Source: an uncultured Erysipelotrichaceae bacterium
GTDB taxonomy: Bacteria; Bacillota_I; Bacilli_A; Erysipelotrichales; Erysipelotrichaceae
DNA length: 36,978 nucleotides
Assembly: GCA_902761625.1 (NCBI GenBank)
Contig: CACWLH010000017.1
Span: 1 to 36,978 of the forward strand
Reading direction: 5' to 3'
Below are positions 6,379 to 15,531 of this stretch, piece after piece. The position numbers and the translations under genes were made by a program. Under the pieces are notes generated by a model. It saw nothing but the letters and a program-made list of their open reading frames with translations, was not told where the DNA came from and did no database searches. How positions within the stretch are numbered: position 1 is the stretch's first letter; the number at the start of each line of letters is the position of its first letter.

Positions 6379-9078
6379 ATGACAAAACTGATTGCACACG
6401 AATATATGAAAGAGATGATCTTTCATGATATGGCCGTCAGAGGAGAATCCGCCGAAGGCCTTGAAATACTCAGTCTGAACCGGCTTCTGAATGACGCCGA
6501 AGCCGAAAATGACACCGTTCTGATTCTGAAACTGGCAAAGCAGCTGCGCAAAGACGCGGATCAGTATCCGGAATATCAGAAGATGTTTGCCTTCCCCTCC
6601 TTTTACAGCGAGGTTCTTTCCTTTGCAAAGCAGATGGCCTTATGGAATCTGGATGCCGATAATCTGCCCGCGCAGGATGAGAATGAGAAACAGCTGCGGG
6701 AAATCGTAAGAGCCGCAATGTCACTGGATCTGAAAGAAAAAAAGACAGCCGCGAAACTGGAGGAATCCATGGATGCGATCCTCGCCTCAAACGTCAAAGC
6801 GGCGGAAAGCTTTGAGAATGATTATTTCACATATACCGTCATGAATACGCTCAAAGCCCGGGGCATGAAAACCTTATCTTATTTTGATCAGAACCCTTCC
6901 GCAATCCTGCGCAGACATGCGTTAAGCACAAGAATGGAAATCGAAGGATGCGCACAGTATATCTGCCGCAATGAAAAACCGTGCACCGTCGTGTTATGCA
7001 ATGCGGCCTCCCAGCTGCCGGTATTGCGCCAGGTGTTTGAGCGCTACCGCATTCCGTTCTCATGGACAAATGCGCATCACAGCGTCGCCCTGCCGAAAGC
7101 TTTCAGCGCACTGGCCCGGCTGTCTGTCTTCAAAGACAGCGATCATCTGCTCAATGCCATTGCAGCGCAGGCTTTCCGATATCATTGCGATGAGGATCTG
7201 CTTGATTTTTTAAGCCAGGTGCTCGATGACATCAAAGCGCCTCAGAAGGCGGAAGAATACGCGGCTGCCTATGCGAAAACACAGTCCGGCAAATACGATC
7301 CTGAAAAAGTGCTCGGCCGTGATCCGGTCACCGTATATACGAAACTGGAGCGGCGGGCAGCGGATTATTTCGAAACAATCCAGGACTCGATCGACCTTCT
7401 GTGTGAATGCACGGATGCGAAACAGAAGCTGATCAATGCCTATGAAATTCTCAGTGTTTCGCCATTGTTGGCAAACAGCACCGAACTGTCCGCAGGCCGC
7501 CATATCCTCAGTGAACTGCAGGACTGCATTGATCTGATCGAAAGCGATGAGGATGTCCTCTTCTTTGCGGAAATCATTGAAACCGCCTCAGCTTCCTCAC
7601 ACAGACTTGTCAGTGACTTCTGCACCGTGACCGATCTCACCCATCCCGTGATTCCGAAAGAAAACACCTATGTGCTGGGATGCAGCGGAAAATCCTATCC
7701 CGGATTTGCGCCGCTTGGCGGTGTGTTTGATGAAACCTATGTCAGAAGAGTCAAAGGCTTCCCCGGTCTGGATGAAAGACAGAAAGCCTATCTTTCCCAG
7801 CTGAGCTGGATTGAGCACAGCTGCACGGATGAGCTGATCTTCTCATATGCCACCAATGATTATCAGGGACGTGAACTGATCAGCGCCTTTGAACTGGACC
7901 GCTATGCAAAGTCAGAGCGCTGGCAGCTGGATTCCTGCAGTCAGAAACGAAATACCGCCCATGTCCTCAGCACAGAGAGTGCGAAGGATCTGTTTGTCCG
8001 TGAGGATGAGGACGGCAAACCTTATGTCAGCGGTTCGATCAGTTCAATCGAGAGCTGGTTCCGCTGCCCTTACCGTTATTTCCTGGCATCCGGTCTTTAT
8101 GTCAGAAAACCGCAGACACCGGATCTGAGCGCGGACAGTGCCGGCACATGGCAGCACGCAGTCATGGAAAAAGCTGTCTTCAATGAAGACGGAACAGCGG
8201 ATCCGGACTATGCGCTTCATCTGAGCGAAGAAAGAATCCGTGAGCTGATCAGTCCGTACTTTGAAGCTTTGCGGATTGCCAATCCCAATGACACCGTGAG
8301 GATTTCCCTTTCCGAAGAGAGAATGGTTTCCTCTCTGAGAAAAACAGCTGAATTCCTGGCGGAATATGAAAACAGCACGACCTTTGTGCCCCATGCGGCA
8401 GAGCTCACCTTCCGCCGCTTCCCGATCAGTGAACATGTCCGCCTCAACGGCACCATTGACCGGATTTCAAAGGATCCGCTCAATCATATGATTGAAATCC
8501 TCGATTACAAATCCTCCTCGAAGACATTGAGTCCTTCCAGTGTGAAGGCCGGCCAGCAGCTGCAGCTGCTGACCTATCTGATCGCGGCGATGGATGAGAT
8601 GGGCAGCCAGGAGGAAATCACACCTGCGGGAACGTATTACTTCTCTTTGTCCGCCGACAATATCACCGATGCCAAAGCTGCTTCCGTCAACCGCTCCACA
8701 TGGAAACTGAGCGAGAACGATCTGCGCAATGATGAGCAGGCCATGCATGACCTTATGGTGAAAAGCAGACAGCTTTCAGGCTGGACGTTCACCGAACGCA
8801 CCGACGCGATTGACAGTGAAGGCAGATATGTCGCGGGCACAAAGAAAAAATACATTTATGAGAGGATCCGCGAATGTCTGGATACCCTCTATGAATACTT
8901 TTATGCAAACCTCACCGGTGAAAATGAAGCCGGAACGCCTGTGATCGATGTCTCGCCGGTCAGCGGCGCCTGCACATACTGTGATTACAAAGGCATCTGC
9001 CGCTATCATGGCGAAGAGCGCAAAGCGGAAGAAATCTATACCGGTCAGCTCGCTGAAGAAAGGAAGAAAGCAAAATGA
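6379..9078 (+). CDS. addB: AddB-like nuclease subunit of AddAB
   Basis: An 899-residue subunit of the AddAB (RexAB) helicase-nuclease that processes double-strand DNA ends for RecA recombination. The C-terminal nuclease core is clear: LDYKSSS (D709, K711) followed by GQQLQLLTYL, the PD-(D/E)XK motif. The AddB Fe-S cluster cysteines are present: C563 (FRCPYRY) and CTYCDYKGIC (C865, C868, C874). The chain is much shorter than Bacillus subtilis AddB (1166 residues). The N-terminus has no Walker A motif, as also described for RexB proteins, so ATP hydrolysis is expected only in AddA. Its stop codon overlaps the addA start by four bases (ATGA), which suggests coupled translation. The N-terminal 400 residues are strongly diverged. 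Confidence 0.9.
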   Translation: MTKLIAHEYMKEMIFHDMAVRGESAEGLEILSLNRLLNDAEAENDTVLILKLAKQLRKDADQYPEYQKMFAFPSFYSEVLSFAKQMALWNLDADNLPAQDENEKQLREIVRAAMSLDLKEKKTAAKLEESMDAILASNVKAAESFENDYFTYTVMNTLKARGMKTLSYFDQNPSAILRRHALSTRMEIEGCAQYICRNEKPCTVVLCNAASQLPVLRQVFERYRIPFSWTNAHHSVALPKAFSALARLSVFKDSDHLLNAIAAQAFRYHCDEDLLDFLSQVLDDIKAPQKAEEYAAAYAKTQSGKYDPEKVLGRDPVTVYTKLERRAADYFETIQDSIDLLCECTDAKQKLINAYEILSVSPLLANSTELSAGRHILSELQDCIDLIESDEDVLFFAEIIETASASSHRLVSDFCTVTDLTHPVIPKENTYVLGCSGKSYPGFAPLGGVFDETYVRRVKGFPGLDERQKAYLSQLSWIEHSCTDELIFSYATNDYQGRELISAFELDRYAKSERWQLDSCSQKRNTAHVLSTESAKDLFVREDEDGKPYVSGSISSIESWFRCPYRYFLASGLYVRKPQTPDLSADSAGTWQHAVMEKAVFNEDGTADPDYALHLSEERIRELISPYFEALRIANPNDTVRISLSEERMVSSLRKTAEFLAEYENSTTFVPHAAELTFRRFPISEHVRLNGTIDRISKDPLNHMIEILDYKSSSKTLSPSSVKAGQQLQLLTYLIAAMDEMGSQEEITPAGTYYFSLSADNITDAKAASVNRSTWKLSENDLRNDEQAMHDLMVKSRQLSGWTFTERTDAIDSEGRYVAGTKKKYIYERIRECLDTLYEYFYANLTGENEAGTPVIDVSPVSGACTYCDYKGICRYHGEERKAEEIYTGQLAEERKKAK

Positions 9079-12000
9079 AAACAGATATTTCAATGTTTGA
9101 TTCCTATCAGCAAGACATCATTCTGGAAAACAGCGGAAAAGACATCGTGGTCGGAGCCAGTGCCGGCGCCGGCAAGACGATGGTTCTGGTTGCCCGCATT
9201 CTCAAGCGCTGCATGGAAGACAGAATCAGCGTGGACAGGATTCTTGCGCTGACCTTTACTGCCGCGGCTGCCCAGGAAATGAAAAACAGACTTTCCAAAC
9301 AGTTCCATGACCTGCGCACAGCGGCGGATGATCCCGAAGAGACAGCGTATATCGACACCCAGATTTCCCTGCTTGCGAATGCGGATATCACAACGATCGA
9401 CGCCTACTGCCTGACCATCATCCAGCGCTTCTGCACAGTCATCGGGCTCAATCCCGCCACTGCCGCAAACATTCTCAGCGAAGGCAGAAATGAACAGATC
9501 CAGCATGAGGCATTCCGCCGCGCGCTCAATGCGATGGCATCGGATGCGGAAGGGTTTGAGGAAATTCTGCGCTTATGCGAATACTTCTCTCCGCGTCCGC
9601 AGGATTATGAAAGACTCTACGAAATTGTCAAAACAGTCAATCTTCATGCCTCAGCCGCGGTCGATCCTTCCGCCTGGTATGAAAAATGCCGCAGCACTTA
9701 TCAGAAGTTTACTTCCATCAGACAGCTGCCTGATTTCATCCGGAACGAATGGTTCGATATTCTGCGTGAAAACTGCACAGCGGCTTTGAACAGCGCATTG
9801 AATATCAAGGTTGTGATCGATGAGGAGCCGGACAAGAAACTGAAACCGGAACTGATCATTCCGATCATCAATCTTCTCAATCATGCCCTGACATGCATTG
9901 AACAGCAGGACTATGACGGCTATCTTTCCCTGATCAAGGAGGCAGCCGTTCAGAAGACACCGAAGCCCGCAGATCCGCAGGCTGCCGCAAGCCGTGAGAT
10001 GATGAACGAAAAGATCTCTAAGCTTCTTGAGATCAGCTATGAACAGTCATCCTTTGCGGCCAATTCGGAATATCAGGCAAAGATCGTCAGCACGCTTGTG
10101 ACACTGTGTGAAAATACAGCCGCAATGTTCAGGAAAATGAAAGAGGAGCTCATCTGCATGAACTTCTCCGACATGGAGCGCTATGCGCTTGAGATTCTCA
10201 CCGCACAGAACGGCCGCATTGCCAGAAGGCTGAATCATTCCTTTGATGAAATCATGATCGATGAATTCCAGGACACCAGCTTTCTTCAGGATACGATTCT
10301 CACAACCATTGCCAAGGCGGACCGCAATGTGCCCGTCTTCCGGGTGGGCGATGTCAAGCAGTCGATCTACCGCTTCCGTCAGGCCAAGCCTGAACTGATG
10401 CGCAATATGATGAGTGACGATGCCAATGCCGTGTTCCATATGCACTACAATTACCGCTCGGACAAGGGTGTGGTGGATTTCACCAATCTGCTGTTTGAGA
10501 GAATCATGAATGTGCCCGGCAGCCGCGACACATACGGCGATGAAGATCACGTCGACATCGGCACAGCCGGCCAGAATGTGATCACGGATGAGCCGGCGGT
10601 GAAGCTGTATCTTCTGGAAAACGAGGAGGAAACCGGAGATGACGGGAAAAAGGTGAGGCTGCCCGCTTCAGAGATCAAAAATAACAAAGCCTCCTTCATC
10701 TCGCAGAAAATCTGTCAGATGATTGAAGAATCGCACGGGCAGCTGCGCTTCTCCGATTTCGCGGTTCTGTCCAGAAGCCATGGCGACCAGATTGTCTTAA
10801 GAGGCGTATTTGACCGCTTCCATATTCCCTATGACATCGATGCCCACGAAGGCTTCTTCCAGTCGGATCTTTGCCGGGATATCCTCGCCATCTCCAAAGT
10901 GATGCGCGATCCGTATGATGAAATCGCCCTGTGCGGGGTTCTTACCGGACCGCTGTTCGCTTACAGTGATGAACAGCTCGCCGCCGCGAAGAAAAACGCG
11001 AAGAGTCTTTCCGAAGGCGTCTATGAAACCAATCATGAGGTGGCGCAGCTGTTTGATGAATACCGCTTCATTATGCGCGAATATGGTCTGCAGGCGCTGT
11101 TGAGTGCCATTGCCAATACACCGCTGAGCGTGGACGGCCATGACGGACCGGTTGCTTTCTATGACGCATTGCCCGTCAAAGATCAGGCCAATTTTGATTA
11201 TCTGTTCGATCTTTGCGTATCGGCGGATCTTGGCTCATTGAGTGATCTGATCCATGAAATGGAAATCGGCGAAGCTGAAAACTCCTCCGAGGCGGTCACC
11301 ACCGGCAAAGGCGATGATGTTGTCACGGTCACCACCATCCACCATTCCAAAGGACTGCAGTACAAGATCGTATTCCTCTGGGGAACCGGCGGAAACAGAT
11401 TCTCAGACGGATCTGACCCGGTGATCATCGATGACGAATTCATGCTCGGTATCCGTGACATTGATATGAAATACCGGATTGCCCTGCCCACCATTCAGAG
11501 GCTGGTGATCGAAAACCGCAACGACATGGAAGATCTCGATGAATTCACCCGTCTGCTTTATGTGGCAGTCACCAGAGCCAGGGCACAGCTGATCATCGTT
11601 GACACGGAAGATGCGGAAGAAGCTTATGTCCCAGTGATTGACGCAGCGCTTCCCGCCAAACGCAAAGGCATCACCGGATTGATTACCGCCGCTTTGGATC
11701 ATGAGAGCATCATCAATGAGAACGGTCTGTTCAAGGTTGAGCATGTTGTGCATACAGAAGATGCCCAAAGATATCATTATCTGAGCGAACAGACACGCCC
11801 GCAGAAAAATACAGAACTTCCCCGGCTGGGCTTTGAACCGCAGATCCTGCCGGAAATCAGAACCCCGAGCTCCCTGGAAAAATCCAGAAGCGAAACCCTG
11901 AATCCTTCGGGCACACCGCATCTGCCTTCCTTCACGGGAAAGAATACAGGCGGATCGAATTACGGAACCCTCATGCACAAGGCATGTGAGGATATGCCGG

Positions 12001-12395
12001 ATGATCGTGAATGGACGGAAGAACTGATCCGCTCGGTTGCCGATCCCTCCCTGCCTGACAAGGCCATCCATGATCTCTATGTCTTCGGTCACAGCGACCT
12101 GTACAAACGTGCGCAGTCCATGGAGATTCATAAGGAATATCCGTTCTATTACGAAAGCAGCACCGCCCGCATCAACGGAACGATCGACTTTGCGGCAGTC
12201 AGTCCGGAAAAGATCATCGTCATCGATTTCAAGACGGACCGTCTGAAACCGGAGGAAATCGCGGAAGAATACGGGCCGCAGCTCAACACCTACAAGGATG
12301 TCATGCATTCATTCTATCCGGACGCCGAGATTGAACTGTATGCATGGAGCTTCCATAACGGAACCGAAGTCGTCATCCAACCGGATCCGCAATAA
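9075..12395 (+). CDS. addA: AddA-like helicase-nuclease subunit of AddAB
   Basis: A 1106-residue UvrD-type (superfamily 1A) helicase fused to a C-terminal nuclease. Walker A is GASAGAGKT (27-35, K34). Motif II is MIDEFQDTS (D396, E397), followed by motif III VFRVGDVKQSIYRFRQ. Late motifs VTTIHHSKGLQYKIVFL and RLLYVAVTRARAQL are intact. The nuclease active site is VIDFKTD (D1051, K1053) with a following YGPQLNTY. With AddB it unwinds and degrades DNA from broken ends until regulated by a Chi site. Length is a little below that of B. subtilis AddA (about 1230). It is translated through the ATGA overlap with addB and followed by a terminator. The family assignment is firm. Confidence 0.95.
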   Translation: MKTDISMFDSYQQDIILENSGKDIVVGASAGAGKTMVLVARILKRCMEDRISVDRILALTFTAAAAQEMKNRLSKQFHDLRTAADDPEETAYIDTQISLLANADITTIDAYCLTIIQRFCTVIGLNPATAANILSEGRNEQIQHEAFRRALNAMASDAEGFEEILRLCEYFSPRPQDYERLYEIVKTVNLHASAAVDPSAWYEKCRSTYQKFTSIRQLPDFIRNEWFDILRENCTAALNSALNIKVVIDEEPDKKLKPELIIPIINLLNHALTCIEQQDYDGYLSLIKEAAVQKTPKPADPQAAASREMMNEKISKLLEISYEQSSFAANSEYQAKIVSTLVTLCENTAAMFRKMKEELICMNFSDMERYALEILTAQNGRIARRLNHSFDEIMIDEFQDTSFLQDTILTTIAKADRNVPVFRVGDVKQSIYRFRQAKPELMRNMMSDDANAVFHMHYNYRSDKGVVDFTNLLFERIMNVPGSRDTYGDEDHVDIGTAGQNVITDEPAVKLYLLENEEETGDDGKKVRLPASEIKNNKASFISQKICQMIEESHGQLRFSDFAVLSRSHGDQIVLRGVFDRFHIPYDIDAHEGFFQSDLCRDILAISKVMRDPYDEIALCGVLTGPLFAYSDEQLAAAKKNAKSLSEGVYETNHEVAQLFDEYRFIMREYGLQALLSAIANTPLSVDGHDGPVAFYDALPVKDQANFDYLFDLCVSADLGSLSDLIHEMEIGEAENSSEAVTTGKGDDVVTVTTIHHSKGLQYKIVFLWGTGGNRFSDGSDPVIIDDEFMLGIRDIDMKYRIALPTIQRLVIENRNDMEDLDEFTRLLYVAVTRARAQLIIVDTEDAEEAYVPVIDAALPAKRKGITGLITAALDHESIINENGLFKVEHVVHTEDAQRYHYLSEQTRPQKNTELPRLGFEPQILPEIRTPSSLEKSRSETLNPSGTPHLPSFTGKNTGGSNYGTLMHKACEDMPDDREWTEELIRSVADPSLPDKAIHDLYVFGHSDLYKRAQSMEIHKEYPFYYESSTARINGTIDFAAVSPEKIIVIDFKTDRLKPEEIAEEYGPQLNTYKDVMHSFYPDAEIELYAWSFHNGTEVVIQPDPQ

Positions 12396-12402
12396 CAAAA
12401 GA

Positions 12403-12456
12403 CCTCTCAGCAAATGAACACGATCATTCATCATGTTCACTCATGAGAGGTTTTAT
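12403..12456. terminator. Bidirectional terminator between addA and a GNAT gene
   Basis: CCTCTCA (12403-12409) pairs with TGAGAGG (12444-12450), with an additional inner pairing of TGAACA with TGTTCA. TTTTATT follows on the plus strand, and TCTTTTG on the minus strand. It can serve the two genes that converge here. Confidence 0.8.
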
Positions 12457-12480
12457 TCTGTGTCACTCAGATATCGTCAT

Positions 12481-12939
12481 TTACAGTTCGCAGAATTCAA
12501 GGTAAGATGACTCGTCTTCCTCAGCCCTGACAAAACCGTACTTTTCCAGAAATTCAAATGCGGTGTTGGATTTGGAAATACGCACCCATAATGATGAGAT
12601 GCCCTGTTTTTTCGCAGCATTTTTCAATGCGCCGAGCGCCCATCTGCCATAGCCGCACAAACGTCTGCTCGCATCAATCAGAAGCTCCATCTCATACCGG
12701 CCGGTTTCGCGGTTCAGCATCCATGAAATCGAGCCGACGAAATCGTTGCAGCCGGGGCAGTAAATCAGACGGTAAAACCTCTCATCCGGATCTGCCATGA
12801 CATTTTTCCGGTAAAAGCAGTCCCACTTTTCCTTCGGAAAGGAAACCGTGTGACCCAGCCAGCTCATTGTATGCGTGTTCTCGAGCATCTTTCTGCGGAA
12901 AGAAAGTTCACTCCGTTCGGGCTTGATCAGTTCAGGCAT
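12481..12939 (-). CDS. GNAT-family N-acetyltransferase
   Basis: A 152-residue single-domain GNAT acetyltransferase. The acetyl-CoA pyrophosphate loop is RRLCGYG (about 91-97, pattern R-x-x-G-x-G), followed by an amphipathic helix. The C-terminal ISKSNTAFEFLEKYGF segment is the usual GNAT motif B with asparagine and tyrosine. Strand FVGSISWML in the middle fits the fold. It may acetylate a small molecule or a protein; the substrate cannot be read from the sequence. A GGGGAG site precedes the start. The gene stands alone, converging with addA. Confidence 0.8.
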   Translation of the reverse strand: MPELIKPERSELSFRRKMLENTHTMSWLGHTVSFPKEKWDCFYRKNVMADPDERFYRLIYCPGCNDFVGSISWMLNRETGRYEMELLIDASRRLCGYGRWALGALKNAAKKQGISSLWVRISKSNTAFEFLEKYGFVRAEEDESSYLEFCEL

Positions 12940-13000
12940 AAATATTTACTCCCCAGTAACATAACAATCATACAACCATGCATCAAAAAACTGAACACTT

Positions 13001-13032
13001 AAAAAGGCGGGCCTGCATGCAGACCCGTCTTT
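13001..13032 (-). terminator. Terminator of the amidohydrolase operon
   Basis: On the minus strand CGGGTCTGC pairs with GCAGGCCCG around AT, followed by CCTTTTT. It lies 18-49 bases beyond the amidohydrolase stop and ends the operon that starts at 16656. Confidence 0.8.
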
Positions 13033-13049
13033 GTTTCCGTTTCAGATAT

Positions 13050-14186
13050 TCAGATTCTTCTGCCGTCGATCAGCACGGTTTCAATTTCCGAAGTGCTGTC
13101 AAAGCACGAACCGTTGACGATGACGATGTCCGCATCCTTGCCCTTGGCAATGGAGCCGACCCGGTTTTCAACACCGATATGTTCCGCCGCGTTGATGGTG
13201 ATTGCCTTTAATGCATCGAATTCATCCATGCCGCACTTGACCGCCAATCCTGCGCATAAAGGCAGATACTGCTGTTCAATGACCGGTGAGTCGGTGATGA
13301 TCGACACATGGCAGCCTTTCTTTGCGAGAATACCCGGTGTTTCAAATGTCTTGTTGCGGACTTCGAACTTGGTCGCATGGGTCAGGGTCGGACCGACCGC
13401 CATCATGTACTGACTGTTGGCAGCCAGCTCATCGGCGATCAGATGGCCCTCAGTGACATGTTCAAGAGTCATGTTCAGATCGAATTCCTTCGCGATGCGG
13501 ATTGCGGTGAGAATATCATTTGCCTGATGGGCATGAACCTTGAGCGGGATTTCCTTCTTCAATACCGGAATCATCGCCTCGCATTTGTAGTCAAACTTCG
13601 GCATTTTTGTGACATCACCGTTTGCCGCCTGTTTTCTGGCCATGTAATCCCTGGCCGTAAACAGCATATTGCGGATGACAGCCGCCGTGGACATACGGGC
13701 GGAATTTCCTTTGTCACGATAGCAGCGCTTGGGATTCTCGCCCAGTGCGCACTTCATCGCGACCGGATCGCGGATGATCATCTCATCCACGCTGATGCCG
13801 GTTGTTTTGACCGCGATCCATGTTCCGCCGATCGCATTGGAGCTGCCCTGGCCGGTTGCCACGGTTGTGACACCGCCCTTTGCGGCAAATCCGACGGAAG
13901 GATCAAACGGATTGAAAGAATCGATTGCCCGCATCTGCGGTGTGCAGATGTCGCCAAGCTCATTGTAATCTTTGCCTTCGACGCCGATGCCATAGCCATC
14001 CAGGCCAAGATGGCAATGCGCCTCAACAAAGCCGGGATAAATATTCCTGCATGATGCATCGATGACATCATCATCGCTGAAATCACTTCCGATGTCCGCG
14101 ATCTTTCCGTCCCTGATCAGAATATCAGCATAATACGGATCACGATGCACGGCATCAAAGATCAGACCGTTTTTAATTACTGTCAT
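13050..14186 (-). CDS. Metal-dependent amidohydrolase
   Basis: A 378-residue member of the amidohydrolase superfamily, imidazolonepropionase/dihydroorotase-like branch. Metal ligands are visible as HxH in EAHCHLG (H57, H59), HAH (H218, H220), H243 in LEHVTEGH, and the catalytic aspartate in ITDSP (D299). The C-terminal GSIAKGKDADIVIVNG is the typical return to the small beta-sandwich. It should hydrolyse a C-N bond of a cyclic amide or related compound; the substrate is unknown. Its ATG overlaps the stop of larC by four bases, so it is the last gene of the aldo/keto reductase-larC-amidohydrolase operon. The TGA stop is followed by a terminator. Confidence 0.88.
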   Translation of the reverse strand: MTVIKNGLIFDAVHRDPYYADILIRDGKIADIGSDFSDDDVIDASCRNIYPGFVEAHCHLGLDGYGIGVEGKDYNELGDICTPQMRAIDSFNPFDPSVGFAAKGGVTTVATGQGSSNAIGGTWIAVKTTGISVDEMIIRDPVAMKCALGENPKRCYRDKGNSARMSTAAVIRNMLFTARDYMARKQAANGDVTKMPKFDYKCEAMIPVLKKEIPLKVHAHQANDILTAIRIAKEFDLNMTLEHVTEGHLIADELAANSQYMMAVGPTLTHATKFEVRNKTFETPGILAKKGCHVSIITDSPVIEQQYLPLCAGLAVKCGMDEFDALKAITINAAEHIGVENRVGSIAKGKDADIVIVNGSCFDSTSEIETVLIDGRRI

Positions 14187-15526
14187 AAATCACCTTTTTT
14201 CCTGTATTCTTCTGTTACGGCTGCGCGGATATCCTCAATACTGCGGCCTGTTTCACGCGCAATCTTCGCAAGATCCTCATATTCCAGTTTCTCGCGGACG
14301 GTTCCGAAGCCTTCCGAACGTTTCAGCCGCACCGGTCCGAACGATGTTTCAAGAACTGTTTCAGTTCTCCTCATGCCGTGTCTTTCACAGGTGTATTCAC
14401 GGATTCCCAGAGTGGTCAGATGGCGGAACATGAGTTCCATCATACGATCCGCATCCGCTTCCCTGCACATGCATGTGAAGACGACACCCGGGCGGTTTTT
14501 CTTCATATGAACCGGTGTGATATAGACATCCAGCGCACCGGCCGCAAACAGTTCATCCATGGCGAAACCGATCGCTTCGGGGCTTTCATCATCAAGATTG
14601 CATACCAGTTCCTTGATTCTGGACTGTCCCTGTGTCTCTCCGACAAAGGCGCGCACGCAGTTGGCAGTCGCAAAATCCTTCATTCCCATGCCATAGCCGG
14701 TCTTCTCAACCGCCATGACAGGCATGGTCTCAAATGAATTCACAAAATATTTCAGCAATGCGGCTCCGGTCGGAGTGCACAATTCACCCTTCTCTCTTCC
14801 CGCATAAGTCGGAACACCTTTGAGAATATAAGCGGTGGCCGGTGTCGGCACAGGCAGTACGCCATGAGCACAGCGCACAAATCCGCTGCCAAGAGCAACC
14901 GGTGAGGCAATCACTTTGTCCGCACCGATCATGTCCATCAATACGCAGACACCGGTCACATCCGTGATCGCATCAAGACTGCCGACCTCATGGAAATGAA
15001 TCTCTTCCACCGGACGTCCGTGGGCATTGCTTTCCGCTTCCGCGATCAGGCTATAGACAGCCAGCACATCTTTTTTCACCTTGTCGGAAACACTGAACCC
15101 ATTCACGATTCTTTCCACGTCGGCAAGCGATGTGTGGTGATGATGTCCGTGTTCATGATTATGGTCGTGATCGTGATGATGGTCATGATCATGTTCGTGG
15201 TCATGTTCTTCCTCATGATCATGGTGATGTTCATGCATATGCTCATGATCGTGGTGGTCGTAATCATGTGTATGTCCGTGATCGTGATCATGATGGTGCT
15301 CATGGGAAAGATCATCGCTGATCTCCTCCTCGCCATTGATCACAACCGACATATGGGTTCCCTTGATGCCGCACTTGAAAGACTCATCCGCTTTCACTTC
15401 GACACCCGGAATATTCAGGCTGTTCATTTGCTGAACAAAGGCCTGCTGATCAACCAGTTCACTCAGGGCTCCCATCAGCATATCGCCGGCGGCGCCCATG
15501 TTGCATTCAAGATAGAGTACTTTCAT
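14183..15526 (-). CDS. larC: LarC-type nickel insertion protein with long His-rich loop
   Basis: A 447-residue LarC (nickel-pincer cofactor chelatase; formerly DUF111). LarC proteins insert nickel into the pyridinium bis-thiocarboxylate cofactor used by lactate racemase LarA and related racemases. Family features are LECNMGAAGDMLMGAL near the start, EIHFHEVGSLDAITD, LPVPTPATA, and GELCTPTGAAL in the first part, and the NLDDESPEAIGFAMD segment that begins the second. Residues about 75-131 form a histidine/aspartate-rich loop with 32 histidines in 57 residues, probably a nickel store or handling site. The gene is one continuous ORF, whereas in Lactobacillus plantarum the two halves are joined by a programmed frameshift. 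No larA, larB or larE lies in the window. Start at ATG 15526 was preferred (GGAG 11 bases upstream); a GTG at 15535 overlapping the previous stop is possible. Confidence 0.92.
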   Translation of the reverse strand: MKVLYLECNMGAAGDMLMGALSELVDQQAFVQQMNSLNIPGVEVKADESFKCGIKGTHMSVVINGEEEISDDLSHEHHHDHDHGHTHDYDHHDHEHMHEHHHDHEEEHDHEHDHDHHHDHDHNHEHGHHHHTSLADVERIVNGFSVSDKVKKDVLAVYSLIAEAESNAHGRPVEEIHFHEVGSLDAITDVTGVCVLMDMIGADKVIASPVALGSGFVRCAHGVLPVPTPATAYILKGVPTYAGREKGELCTPTGAALLKYFVNSFETMPVMAVEKTGYGMGMKDFATANCVRAFVGETQGQSRIKELVCNLDDESPEAIGFAMDELFAAGALDVYITPVHMKKNRPGVVFTCMCREADADRMMELMFRHLTTLGIREYTCERHGMRRTETVLETSFGPVRLKRSEGFGTVREKLEYEDLAKIARETGRSIEDIRAAVTEEYRKKGDL

Positions 15527-15531
15527 ATGTT

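Noticed and set aside
15103..15336. Low-complexity ORFs and apparent tandem repeat in the larC region; possible CRISPR
   Set aside because: The repeat is the coding effect of His/Asp codons in the LarC loop. There are no regular spacers, and the ORFs on the other frames are by-products.
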